64,000 nucleotides of DNA from an uncultured Actinomycetes bacterium (lineage in GTDB: Bacteria > Actinomycetota > Coriobacteriia > Coriobacteriales > Atopobiaceae): NCBI GenBank assembly GCA_900318935.1, contig ONMP01000026.1, positions 1-64,000 on the forward strand, written 5' to 3'. The position numbers and the translations under genes are program-made. The notes below the pieces were generated by a model that ran no database searches, was not told where the DNA came from, and saw only the letters and a program-made list of their open reading frames with translations. Positions 18,331 to 26,599 of the stretch are shown here, in pieces; the first letter of the stretch is position 1, and the number at the start of each line of letters is the position of its first letter.

Positions 18331-19757
18331 TGCCCCAAGGCGAGCTCGTTGCCCAGGCAGACGAGGCAGAGCAGGAGTATGACTTCAGCGCGCCTGTCAC
18401 CAGCGATCTGGTACTTGTGGCGAAGTGGGATGCCGATGATTGCACGGTGTCGTTTGATGCCGGAGGTGGCACGCCCGAACCGGCCAACCAAACGGTGGAG
18501 TATGGCTCATACGCCACAAAGCCTGAGGATCCCTCAAAGGCAGACCACGTCTTCCTAGGTTGGTATGCGGAGGATTCCGAGGAGCTGAGCGATGAGGACG
18601 CTGAGGAATTCCGCAATGACAAAGACATGAGCCAAGACTTCTGGATTACGGATGACGGTCACCTGCGTTACGCCTTTGACTTTGACGTTATGCCCATCGC
18701 AGGCGACCAAGTCCTTTATGCTCGGTGGGCTTCCGCCACGCACACCGTCACCTTTGCAGACGATGAAGGGGTGGTCGGAACGCGGACCGTGGACCATGGT
18801 TCTCCTCTCGCAGAAGGCTCCGCTCTCGTCCGCGAGGGATATGTTGCCGAAGGGTGGTACACCGATCCCGAACTCACAGACTCCTATGACTTTGGCTCTG
18901 CCGTAACGAGCGACCTTACACTATATGCCTCGCGTGACTTCAAGAGTTGTGACGTCACCATGATGTGGGGCGACGACGTGCTTGGTATTCAGACGCTGGA
19001 TTGGGGCGAGACATTGGAACAAATCCCCACTGAGCTGGAGGGGTACGTTTTCTCGGGCTGGTACGGAGACGCCGAGCTCACCGAGTCGCTGGACATGGCG
19101 ACTCCCGTGACCGCAGACATGACGGTCTTTGGTAGCTGGAAACCTCTCTTGTTGACCATTAACTTTGACAGTAACGGCGGATCCGAGGTGACGCCGCAGA
19201 TGCAGCAGGTGGCCTATGGAGAGTTGGCCACGAGGCCTACCGATCCAGTACGCGATGGCTACGTGTTTAAGGGTTGGTACGAAGACTGGACCGGTTACTT
19301 CACAGCCGAGGATGTTGAGCTGTTTGCCCAGAGCGATGACGAAGAGATGCGGGAGCTGGCCGGCATGCTTGTCGTGAGCGGCGATCGCCTGTACTGTGCA
19401 TATGACCTTGACAACCAGCCCACCTATTCGGACATTACCCTTGTGGCGCTTTGGGAGGAGAGCTCCTCTGATGGCGATGATGGTAGCTCTCAGGGTGACG
19501 GAGCAAACACGCCTGACAACGATGGCTCCTCAAGTGGGTCCCAAGCCGCCGGCAATTCCCAGGCCGCTGGTAATTCCCAAACCACAAGCGCGCCGAGAAC
19601 CACAAGCGTGACCACTACTGCCGCTAAGCCCTCCGTCTCCACCACGGGGACATCCCTTCCCAAGACGGGCGATATCGCAAGCTGGCCGGCAACGGTAGCA
19701 CTCGCCGTCGCAGGGATAGTCTCGTTTGTGCTCGCGCGACGCTTGAGGCAGGAATAG
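18087..19757 (+). CDS. Surface protein, C-terminal part: InlB-like repeats and LPXTG wall anchor
   Basis: This is the continuation of the upstream gene in another frame. It opens at DWYVDAACTRPYYF, the second half of the broken repeat, and carries five more InlB-like repeats. A serine/threonine-rich spacer follows, then SLPKTGD, a hydrophobic segment and RRLRQE, a complete sortase-anchoring signal. No ribosome site marks a separate start, so independent expression is doubtful. With the first part, the intact ancestor would have had about 2,130 residues. About 29 codons of the repeat are missing at the junction and the frame is not kept, so this is a deletion, not a simple base slip. Confidence 0.85.
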   Translation: MDWYVDAACTRPYYFTKPVQSDLTLYAGWRDKTYTVTFIRYGGTDIEQQTISHGKQAIMPRKPSMQGYEFVWWYEDENDPVMPQGELVAQADEAEQEYDFSAPVTSDLVLVAKWDADDCTVSFDAGGGTPEPANQTVEYGSYATKPEDPSKADHVFLGWYAEDSEELSDEDAEEFRNDKDMSQDFWITDDGHLRYAFDFDVMPIAGDQVLYARWASATHTVTFADDEGVVGTRTVDHGSPLAEGSALVREGYVAEGWYTDPELTDSYDFGSAVTSDLTLYASRDFKSCDVTMMWGDDVLGIQTLDWGETLEQIPTELEGYVFSGWYGDAELTESLDMATPVTADMTVFGSWKPLLLTINFDSNGGSEVTPQMQQVAYGELATRPTDPVRDGYVFKGWYEDWTGYFTAEDVELFAQSDDEEMRELAGMLVVSGDRLYCAYDLDNQPTYSDITLVALWEESSSDGDDGSSQGDGANTPDNDGSSSGSQAAGNSQAAGNSQTTSAPRTTSVTTTAAKPSVSTTGTSLPKTGDIASWPATVALAVAGIVSFVLARRLRQE

Positions 19758-19785
19758 AACTAAAACGTCGCAGCTGGCAAAGCGC

Positions 19786-19818
19786 GGGGTCCCGCTATCT
19801 ATGCGGGGCCCCTTTTTT
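19786..19818 (+). terminator. Rho-independent terminator of the surface protein gene
   Basis: A 10-bp stem (GGGGTCCCGC with GCGGGGCCCC, one G-T pair, 7-base loop) is followed by six T. It lies 28 bp after the stop codon and just before the end of the convergent cbiB gene. Confidence 0.88.
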
Positions 19819-19825
19819 GCGCAGC

Positions 19826-20806
19826 TCATCCCCGTGGAGTTCTGCGGTTGATCGGCGCGACGGCTCCCACGGCGCAGCACAACGCGGCGCAGAGGATGCT
19901 GCCAACGCGCATGAGACGACAGGCACGTGCGATGTCGGTGGATTCGGGTTCGCGCGTCGCATCGCCGATGATGGGCTTGTCGTGGTACGTGCCGAAATAC
20001 CAGGCAGGCCCCGCAAGCTCGATACCAAGCGCACCCGCCATGGCTGACTCCGTCTGCGCCGAGTTCGGGCTCGCGTGCTTTCTGCGATCGCGCTGCCAGA
20101 TACGCCAGGCGCCGCGTGTATCCTCGCCGCAGAGCGCGGCGGACGCCACGAGCAGCAGTGCCGCGATTCGCGAAGGCAAGAAGTTCGCCACATCGTCGGC
20201 ATGTGCGGCGGCGCGTCCGAAGTGGAGGTAGCGGTCATTCCGATACCCCACCATGCTGTCCATGGTGTTCACGGCCTTGTAGCAGAGCGCGAGCGGCGCA
20301 CCTCCCGCCCAGAGGTAGAGCATCGGTGCGACGATGCCGTCAGAGAAGCTCTCGGCTACCGATTCTATTGCGGCCTTGATGACGCCGCGCTCGTCAAGAC
20401 GCTCCGTGTCGCGCCCGACGATGCGTCCAACTGCCGCCCGTGCGTCTTCTATGGTCGCATTCTCGAGCTGTGTCTCAACGTTGGCCGCCTCCTTGCCGAG
20501 GTCGCGCATCGCCAGACACTGCCAGCCCCAGAGCAGGTCGAGTGCGGTGCCCAAAGCGGGATGCGCCCTGCCTGCGCACCAACGCGCCCCACACGAGAAG
20601 GCGAGCGTGCCGCCAGTCATGGCAAGCGCGAGCAGTCTGCCCGCCGTTTCTTCGCCCTCAGGCGTGCACGGGAAAGCCGCGCGCAAAAACGACTCCAATC
20701 GCTCGATGGCGGTTCCCATGATAACCACAGGATGTCGAATCCAGGTGGGGTCACCCAGTGCGGCGTCGATGGCAAGCGCCGCAGCGCATAGAAGTCCGTG
20801 ATTCAT
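19826..20806 (-). CDS. cbiB: Adenosylcobinamide-phosphate synthase
   Basis: This integral membrane enzyme attaches aminopropanol (or its phosphate) to adenosylcobyric acid late in cobalamin synthesis. The protein begins like other CbiB proteins with a hydrophobic helix ending in DAALGDP, followed by HPVVIMG. ESVAESFSDGIVAPMLY and KAVNTMDSMVGYRNDRY are the conserved family core, and several hydrophobic helices follow. The ATG at 20806 is chosen because the family starts there and AGAGG precedes it; an ATG 15 bp upstream is possible. It stands apart from both cob clusters in the window. Confidence 0.93.
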   Translation of the reverse strand: MNHGLLCAAALAIDAALGDPTWIRHPVVIMGTAIERLESFLRAAFPCTPEGEETAGRLLALAMTGGTLAFSCGARWCAGRAHPALGTALDLLWGWQCLAMRDLGKEAANVETQLENATIEDARAAVGRIVGRDTERLDERGVIKAAIESVAESFSDGIVAPMLYLWAGGAPLALCYKAVNTMDSMVGYRNDRYLHFGRAAAHADDVANFLPSRIAALLLVASAALCGEDTRGAWRIWQRDRRKHASPNSAQTESAMAGALGIELAGPAWYFGTYHDKPIIGDATREPESTDIARACRLMRVGSILCAALCCAVGAVAPINRRTPRG

Positions 20807-20992
20807 GGGGGTGCCTCTCATGGCAGTCTCTTACGTGGGCGGTTCTCTCCTTGGCATTGTACTCCTGGGGCGAGGCGCGGTTATCCGTGGCATTCTGCGC
20901 GGGGTCTGCCAACCAGCACCCAGTCTGGCACGGGATTGCTTCATGTGGGATACTCACTGCATCTGAGCAGGGCCATGTGAGGGGAAGGTGAC

Positions 20993-21637
20993 ATGGGAGC
21001 GTGCGTTGAGGTGCGATGCTGGTTGTACGACGTGTCAGAGCTCTCTGACGACGCGACGTTCTCGCGAGCGATGGAATGCCTGCCATGGGAAGACAGACGT
21101 GCGCGAGTCGGCAGGTATCTCTTTCCGAAGGACCAGTGCCTGTGCCTCGGTGCGGGCTTGCTTGCGGCCCATGCGCTGCGCGTGGCGGGGGCAACCGACC
21201 TGTTCATGTCCGAAGGACCCCACGGGAAGCTGCGCCTCCAAAGACATCCCGACATACATTTCAACCTTTCGCACAGCGGTGCGATGGCGATCTGTGCGGT
21301 GGCATCCGTGCCGGTGGGGGCTGATGTGGAGGAGCTTCAGAAGTACGATGGCAACTTGGCGGCCATGTGCTTTGGGGAGGGGGAGCGTTGCTGGTTGAGT
21401 GGCCAGCTCGACGCGGGCATAGCGTTTACGCGCCTCTGGGTGCGCAAGGAGAGCTATCTCAAGTTGCTCGGCACGGGCCTGATCGATGGCCTGCGGGCGA
21501 TTGACGTGACACCTGGGCGTTCCGACCCATCGCGGCATTTTTGGGAGTGCGAACTTCCAGGCTACGCTCTGAGCGTGTGCTGTCATGAGGAGATGCGCGT
21601 TACGCTCGAGCGTGCTACCCCCGGCTTCTGGAAATGA
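20993..21637 (+). CDS. 4'-phosphopantetheinyl transferase (Sfp type)
   Basis: This 214-residue enzyme moves phosphopantetheine from CoA to carrier proteins. The family motifs are HFNLSHSG, VGADVEE (Mg-binding acidic residues) and the C-terminal WVRKESYLKLLGTGL. The bilobal length of over 200 residues is the Sfp/Gsp type, not the 120-residue AcpS type. No carrier-protein or synthase gene is adjacent, so its partner is outside the window. A GAGGGGAAGG ribosome site precedes the ATG at 20993. Confidence 0.9.
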   Translation: MGACVEVRCWLYDVSELSDDATFSRAMECLPWEDRRARVGRYLFPKDQCLCLGAGLLAAHALRVAGATDLFMSEGPHGKLRLQRHPDIHFNLSHSGAMAICAVASVPVGADVEELQKYDGNLAAMCFGEGERCWLSGQLDAGIAFTRLWVRKESYLKLLGTGLIDGLRAIDVTPGRSDPSRHFWECELPGYALSVCCHEEMRVTLERATPGFWK

Positions 21638-21670
21638 CGTGCCGATGGGGATGTCCTCCATCGGCACGTC
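21636..21670. terminator. Bidirectional hairpin between convergent genes
   Basis: GACGTGCCGATGG (21636-21648) is exactly complementary to 21658-21670, a 13-bp stem with a 9-base loop between the ends of the transferase and AIM24 genes. No long T-run follows on either side, so the terminator role is inferred from position. Confidence 0.55.
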
Positions 21671-21700
21671 GCAAAGCGTGCGGACCGAATGACGTGCACG

Positions 21701-22459
21701 TTACCTCATCGGGGCCATGAGGACGCGGCCCGTACCACGATAGACGTTGACCAGGCCCTCGCCTGATGCGGCCGAGCCAATGAGCGACTTGCCCGAGCGC
21801 TCGACCGTGAACCTGAGCGACGCGCTCCACGCAACGGCCATGTTGCCATCAATCTTGAGCACGTCGTTGTTGAGTTCGATCTCGATGAGCTCCTCTCGTG
21901 GGCAGGGCGACTCGAGGCATGCGACGCCAGAGCCCACGAGACCGAGATTAAACAGTCCCTCGCCGCCTGCGATTGCCGAAGACGCAGTGCTCCGTGCGAC
22001 GGTCTTGTGCTGGATGCTTGACTCGCAGGCGAGGAAGAGCCCGTCGTCGAGAACGACGCCCCCATTCCACTTTCCGACGTCGAGCAGGACAATGTGCCTG
22101 TACGTTGGTTCGAGCACGAGCAAGCCTGAGCCGGTATATTCGGGTTTGATGGCGCTCTCGTTGGTCACGGCGCCGCGAAGGGCCTTGCCAAAGAGGTCGC
22201 CCACGCCCTTGACGCCCGTCTTTGCCTCCACATCACCGACGGTCCACTGCATGGCGCCTGCCTGCACGGTGACGGGGGAGACGGAAAGACTGCACAACAC
22301 CTGGCGACGACGCACGTTCATCTGTGCCGCGTACCACTCCTGCTGTGCGTTGGCGCCGTTTACCGACAGGTCACGCTTCCACTGGATGACGCAGAACGCA
22401 CCCATCTGATCGAGGATTTCGGCGTCGTCGTTCTGGGTGAAGTTCGAAACTTTGTACAT
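21701..22459 (-). CDS. AIM24 family protein
   Basis: This 252-residue beta-rich protein belongs to the AIM24/DUF124 family, whose bacterial members have no settled biochemical role. The repeated GEGLFNLGLVGSGVACLESP and SGEGLVNVYRGTGRVLMAP segments are characteristic of the family. No signal peptide or membrane helix is seen. It starts with a good AAGGAGGAA ribosome site. It has no obvious functional partner among its neighbours. Confidence 0.85.
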   Translation of the reverse strand: MYKVSNFTQNDDAEILDQMGAFCVIQWKRDLSVNGANAQQEWYAAQMNVRRRQVLCSLSVSPVTVQAGAMQWTVGDVEAKTGVKGVGDLFGKALRGAVTNESAIKPEYTGSGLLVLEPTYRHIVLLDVGKWNGGVVLDDGLFLACESSIQHKTVARSTASSAIAGGEGLFNLGLVGSGVACLESPCPREELIEIELNNDVLKIDGNMAVAWSASLRFTVERSGKSLIGSAASGEGLVNVYRGTGRVLMAPMR

Positions 22460-22636
22460 GGTGTTCCTCCTTGAAAGACGTACCTGACGCTTGGATGCTC
22501 AGTCGGACAGGCGGGCTGCTGCCACGGGTCTGAACCATGTCATATAGAGCATCGACATAGGCATTCTCTCACATCAGGGTGCGGTGGTCGAGACGCGCCT
22601 GAGACTGTACGGCGAACGCAGCTCACTGGCGACCAA

Positions 22637-23209
22637 TTACATCCCGGGAAAGCCAATCTGGCGTAGCGCCTCGTACGCGACGATTGCCACGGCGTTCGAG
22701 AGGTTGAGTGACGTGATACGCCCCTCGCGCTCGTCCACGAAGTTGCCGCAGACGTCGCGCCGCAGCTCGGGGTGTAGCCGCTCGTGGCTCTCGTGCCATG
22801 TTGTCGCGTTGTCCAGGGTGTCGTCGTTGAGCATGGGGATGCGCTCGCAGCGCTCGGGATGGGCCAAGAGGAGCTCGCGGTCGAGGCCGGAGCTCTCCCT
22901 GCCAAAGACGAGCCAGTCTCCGTCATGGTACGTCGTCTCTGCGTACGTCCGCCCACCCGCTTTGGTAAGGAGGTGGACGTTTGCGAATCCCTGTGAGAGG
23001 CACGCCCGCTCGAACTCCTCCCAGTTCGCATAGGTCGTCACGTCAAGGCTCCGCCAATACGCGAGGCCTGCTCGCTGCACGGCGCGATCCGTCAGCTCGA
23101 AGCCCAGTGGCCCCACGAGGTGAAGCCTTGAGCCGGTGAGCACGCAGGTGCGACCGACGTTGCCCGTGTTGGCGGGAATCTCTGGTTCCACGAGCACGAT
23201 GTTGAGCAT
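22637..23209 (-). CDS. trmL: tRNA (cytidine(34)-2'-O)-methyltransferase
   Basis: This is a SPOUT-fold methyltransferase that 2'-O-methylates the wobble base of leucine tRNAs. The 190-residue protein shows the family signature EPEIPANTGNVGRTC near the start, VFGRESSGLD in the middle and the knotted SAM site SLNLSNAVAIVAYEALRQ at the end. The ATG at 23209 is chosen because family members begin MLNIVL and GGAAAGG precedes it; the longer upstream frame has no support. Confidence 0.93.
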   Translation of the reverse strand: MLNIVLVEPEIPANTGNVGRTCVLTGSRLHLVGPLGFELTDRAVQRAGLAYWRSLDVTTYANWEEFERACLSQGFANVHLLTKAGGRTYAETTYHDGDWLVFGRESSGLDRELLLAHPERCERIPMLNDDTLDNATTWHESHERLHPELRRDVCGNFVDEREGRITSLNLSNAVAIVAYEALRQIGFPGM

Positions 23210-23343
23210 GGCGCATCCTTTCCTTTTGGCATCCTGCGCACATGATACGGCAAACAAGCTTGTGAGCGTGTCGTCCGATTTCGCTCCCGCGCGTCCCTCT
23301 TGTCCCATATACTTGTCAGACAGTGGGATTCCTTGGGAAGGGA

Positions 23344-23943
23344 ATGAAAACTATGGCAGACAAGGCACGGGGCGAGGAGGGGCTGTTCGGCAGGCTGCTG
23401 GCGCTCTTTCTGGCTACGTTCACCATCAGCGCAACAGCGAACTCGGGCTATGCGATCATCGCCGTGATGAGGGATGACTTCGTCAACAAGCGCAAGTGGT
23501 TCACCGAGGAAGAGATGAACGACTACATCGCCATCGTGCAGAGCTGTCCTGGACCAATGGCGGTCACGTCTTCCATGATCGTGGGCTACCAGAGTGCAGG
23601 CTTCCTCGGCTCGATGGCTGCCGTTCTTGGGGTCATCACGCCGCCGTTCGCCGTGATGGCGATCGTCACTCTCTTTTATCAGGCCATCGTGAGCAACCCC
23701 TATGTTGACATCTTTATGCGGGGAATGCAGATGGGCGTCGTGGCCATGCTGCTCGATATCTGCATCGGCCTCTTTCGAGATGCCACAAAGAAGTCGATCG
23801 TCTACCCGCTGGTGATAATGGTTCTTTCCTTTTTGTACGTGCGTCTCACAAGTTTCTCCATCATGTGGCTCGCCTTCGGGTGCGGTGCGATTGGTGCCGT
23901 GAAGGCATTGCTGATCAAGAAGGAGGTTGAAGCAAATGATTGA
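23344..23943 (+). CDS. Chromate transporter, first half-size subunit
   Basis: This is an inner-membrane CHR-family protein of about 200 residues, the N-terminal half of the two-gene (short-chain) chromate transporter type. The conserved YIAIVQSCPGPMAV segment and several hydrophobic helices are present. Its end overlaps the second half gene by 8 bp, so the two should assemble as a heterodimer. CHR proteins export chromate in some bacteria, but many gut members probably carry other anions. The start could also be an ATG 9 bp downstream. Confidence 0.88.
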   Translation: MKTMADKARGEEGLFGRLLALFLATFTISATANSGYAIIAVMRDDFVNKRKWFTEEEMNDYIAIVQSCPGPMAVTSSMIVGYQSAGFLGSMAAVLGVITPPFAVMAIVTLFYQAIVSNPYVDIFMRGMQMGVVAMLLDICIGLFRDATKKSIVYPLVIMVLSFLYVRLTSFSIMWLAFGCGAIGAVKALLIKKEVEAND

Positions 23944-24511
23944 CGTGGCGCTCCTCCTGCACATCTTTCTCACCTTCGTGAAAATAGGTGCCATAGCGTT
24001 TGGCGGCGCCTATGCGGCTATTCCGTTGGTCGAGCAAGGGGTGGTCGAGGGAGCCGGGTTCATGGAGTATTCCGAGTTCGCCGACCTGATTGCCTTGGAC
24101 GAGATCACACCCGGCCCCATCCTCATCAACAGCGCCACCTTCGTGGGCATGAAGGTTGCAGGCGTACCCGGTGGCATCGCGGCTACGCTTGGCTGCATTC
24201 TCGTTCCGTGCATCGTGGCCATTACATTGCTGTTTCTGTTTCGCAAGTACAAAGAAACGACGCTGGTGCAGAGCACTGTCCTGACGCTCAAGTGTATGGC
24301 CTTGGCGCTTATTGCCTCCACCATGGTAAAGCTGGCAACGAACGCGCTCGTACCGGATGTCACCCACGTGGACCTCGTACACGTGGGCTATGTGATGGCG
24401 ATCATGTGCGTTGCCTTCTACCTTATGCACTGGAAGAAGTTGAGTCCACTGCCCGTCATGCTGGGTTGTGGTGTGCTGAACGTCGTGGTGAACATGCTGC
24501 TAGGGGTGTGA
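23936..24511 (+). CDS. Chromate transporter, second half-size subunit
   Basis: The partner CHR-family subunit has 191 residues. FVKIGAIAFGGAYAAIPLVE and ALDEITPGPILINSATFVG are the conserved motifs of this half. A strong AAGGAGG site 9 bp upstream fixes the ATG at 23936, inside the end of the first subunit gene. Confidence 0.9.
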   Translation: MIDVALLLHIFLTFVKIGAIAFGGAYAAIPLVEQGVVEGAGFMEYSEFADLIALDEITPGPILINSATFVGMKVAGVPGGIAATLGCILVPCIVAITLLFLFRKYKETTLVQSTVLTLKCMALALIASTMVKLATNALVPDVTHVDLVHVGYVMAIMCVAFYLMHWKKLSPLPVMLGCGVLNVVVNMLLGV

Positions 24512-24548
24512 GCCGGGCGATTGGGGCGAACAAGAACAAGGGCGGCCG

Positions 24549-25466
24549 TCAGTCGACAACTGTGACACGAATCTGCCGCTCGAGCTCACCGACCAGGGCG
24601 AGATCGCCGATGCCAGCGCTCATCGCAACGTTGGCGCCGGTCGCCATGGCCCTCGTGAGGGCGGGCACCACGGCGTCGCGGTCGTCGTACCACACGGATA
24701 GGAAGGCGGCGAGGCTGGCGTCGCCGGCGCAGACGGTCGAGTACATCCGGACCTTGGCGGCGTTTGCCTGATAGACGTGGTCGTCGTCGAGGAAGTAGGC
24801 GCCTTTGCCGCCGAGGGTGCAGAGGATGTTGCGTGCGCCGCGCTCGTGAATGTCGTGCAGGGCTCGCACAATCTGGTCGGGCGAATCCACGTCGACGCCG
24901 AATATCTCGGCAATCTCTTCGTCGTTGGGCTTGATGAGCAGGGGGGCGTGCTCCACGAGTTCTGCTAGATGGGGGTGGGACGTGTCGAGGATGAGTTCCA
25001 CTCCCTTTCGCTGGCAAAGAAGGGCAATCTCGTCGTAGTAGCTGGGCTCCATGAGCGGTGCGAGCGAGCCGGAGACGATGAGCACGCTGATGTCTGGGGC
25101 TTCTTCGATGATGCGCAGCATCTCGAGCTGCTTGTCGCGCGATACGGGTGCGCCGGCATTGGGCATCACATACTCGTCGTCGCCCGAGGTAATGAACACA
25201 TTCACGCGGGTGATGCCCTCGATCTCTACGGACTTGACCGGGCACACCTTTGCGGCTTCCTCGCGGAGCCATCGTCCTGTAAAGCCGCCGAAGAAACCGA
25301 GGATGGTCGAGGGGACGCCAAAGCGGTCGAGCGCGAGGGACACGTTCACGCCCTTGCCCGTGGGGATGTAGGAAGCGTCTCGCGTGCGTGAGACCTTGTT
25401 GGGCACGAGCTTGTCGCAAGTCGCGACCATGTCGATCGCGGGGTTTGGGGTCAGCGTGTAGATCAA
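24549..25466 (-). CDS. PfkB-family sugar kinase, 1-phosphofructokinase-like
   Basis: This carbohydrate kinase begins IYTLTPNPAIDM and carries the ribokinase-family signatures GKGVNVSLALDRFG and, near the end, CAGDASLAAFLSVW, where the usual catalytic GAGD is CAGD. Together these point to the FruK/LacC branch, which phosphorylates fructose 1-phosphate or tagatose 6-phosphate. TTG at 25466 is taken as the start because GAGGAGAG precedes it and the family begins right there; the longer frame adds an unrelated tail. No fru PTS genes are adjacent, so the substrate is open. Confidence 0.85.
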   Translation of the reverse strand: MIYTLTPNPAIDMVATCDKLVPNKVSRTRDASYIPTGKGVNVSLALDRFGVPSTILGFFGGFTGRWLREEAAKVCPVKSVEIEGITRVNVFITSGDDEYVMPNAGAPVSRDKQLEMLRIIEEAPDISVLIVSGSLAPLMEPSYYDEIALLCQRKGVELILDTSHPHLAELVEHAPLLIKPNDEEIAEIFGVDVDSPDQIVRALHDIHERGARNILCTLGGKGAYFLDDDHVYQANAAKVRMYSTVCAGDASLAAFLSVWYDDRDAVVPALTRAMATGANVAMSAGIGDLALVGELERQIRVTVVD

Positions 25467-25684
25467 GGCTCTCTCCTCTGTGTGGCCAGACGTCAATGGC
25501 ACCATTGTATACGTATGCGGGCGTGGCAGATGCCGAGTGCCCCGTCGAGGCGGACGGATAGCTCATCTAAGCGTCCGCGGATGCGTGATACTTTTTGGTC
25601 AGCCCAAAACCTGTGGGCGGAGGCGCTTTCGGCGTTCGTGGTCCTCTTGGCGGGGTTGGCGCCCACGCATCGAGTTCCCTGGAT

Positions 25685-25937
25685 TTTGCGTCAGTGTGGC
25701 TGGATTCCCGCTGATTGACGTTCGCGTGGCCCGTCTTCTTTGGGATTGACGTTCGCGTGGCCGGATTCCACGAGTTTTGCGTTCGCGTGGCAGGAATCGC
25801 CACGCCAACGTCAATCAGGAGGTAAAAACCCACGTCAGCGTCAATCCCAGGGAATGCCTGCCACACCAACGACAATTCCGAGGAACGCCGCCACATCAGC
25901 GTCAATCTCGGGGAACGCGAGCCACACCAACGACGAT
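25685..25937. repeat. Phased repeat array 1: 9 units, 30-31 bp period, central inversion
   Basis: Four units with core TTGACGTTCGCGTGG begin at 25685, 25715, 25746 and 25776. Five units in the opposite orientation, core CCACRYCARCGTCAAT, begin at 25800, 25830, 25861, 25891 and 25922. The steps are 30, 31, 30 and then 30, 31, 30, 31. Between cores lie 14-16 bp that are less conserved. The 30/31 alternation breaks any reading frame, so the array is not coding. Confidence 0.85.
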
Positions 25938-26158
25938 TCCGAAGAATAACCCGCGGAGTTGGGTGGATGGCCTAGCCTGCGGCCCTAACGTCCACGATGC
26001 TGCGGAACAAGAAGAACGCATCTCGATATGTGATGTAAGAGGGTCCGGGTCACCGGAACGAATGCTGGCTCCGAACCTGCCGGCTGGTGATTCTGTTCCT
26101 TCGTCCCGGTGTTCCAACGGCCTTTTCCATGGTCTCGTTGCCCTGGATACCGCGTGCC

Positions 26159-26491
26159 TCGGCCGGAATTGCATTTCGTGGGTGACTCTCGGTCGGATTC
26201 GCGCTTCGTGCGACGGATTTTGGCCGGATTCGCATTTCGTGCGAGCCCCTCGGTAGGAATTGCGTTTCGTGAGCGCTGACGGCCCACACGAAGCGCATTC
26301 CCAGCCGAAGCCCCCGCACGAAACGCAATCCTGGACGAAGAGTGCCGCACGAAGCGCATTCCCAGCCGATTGCCCCCGCACGAAGCGCATTCCCAGCCGA
26401 CGTTCCCGCACGAAGCGCAATCACAGCCGACGGCTCCGCACGAAGCGCGTTCTTGGACGAAAGGTGTCGCACGAAACGCAATCACAGCCGA
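26159..26491. repeat. Phased repeat array 2: 11 units, 30-31 bp period, central inversion
   Basis: Four units of the type TCGGCCGGAATTGCATTTCG begin at 26159, 26189, 26220 and 26250. Seven reverse-oriented units of the type GCACGAAGCGCATTCCCAGC begin at about 26284, 26314, 26345, 26376, 26406, 26436 and 26467. Each conserved unit of 22-25 bp is followed by 5-8 variable bases. The motif differs from array 1, but period and overall plan are the same. Confidence 0.88.
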
Positions 26492-26599
26492 CAACCTGAG
26501 CAATGCTGGCTCATGTGCTGCTGCCGGCCAACAGGTTTTGGAACATAGCCATTTACGTGGGCTTGCGCGGCCAAGATGCGCGGCCAAGATGGCGTGGCC

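Larger units (their letters stand above)
25467..26599. other. 1.1-kb gene-free region with two phased repeat arrays
   Basis: No credible coding region is found on either strand between the PfkB-like kinase and the CobC-like gene. Open frames here are made of repeated low-complexity peptides and change frame from unit to unit. Two motif arrays (25685-25937 and 26159-26491) fill more than half of it. The flanks 25467-25684 and 25938-26158 hold nothing I recognise. Confidence 0.7.

Noticed and set aside
23092-23994. Minus-strand frame running through trmL upstream region and chromate transporter
   Set aside because: It is histidine/aspartate-rich antisense sequence to a membrane protein and conflicts with two well-supported genes.
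25685-26491. Possible CRISPR arrays
   Set aside because: Units vary in sequence, switch orientation in the middle, have only 5-16 bp between conserved cores, and no cas gene is nearby.
25902-26587. Overlapping long open frames in the repeat arrays
   Set aside because: They are arginine/serine-rich translations of the repeats, on both strands, with no ribosome site; the 30/31-bp step changes frame between units.
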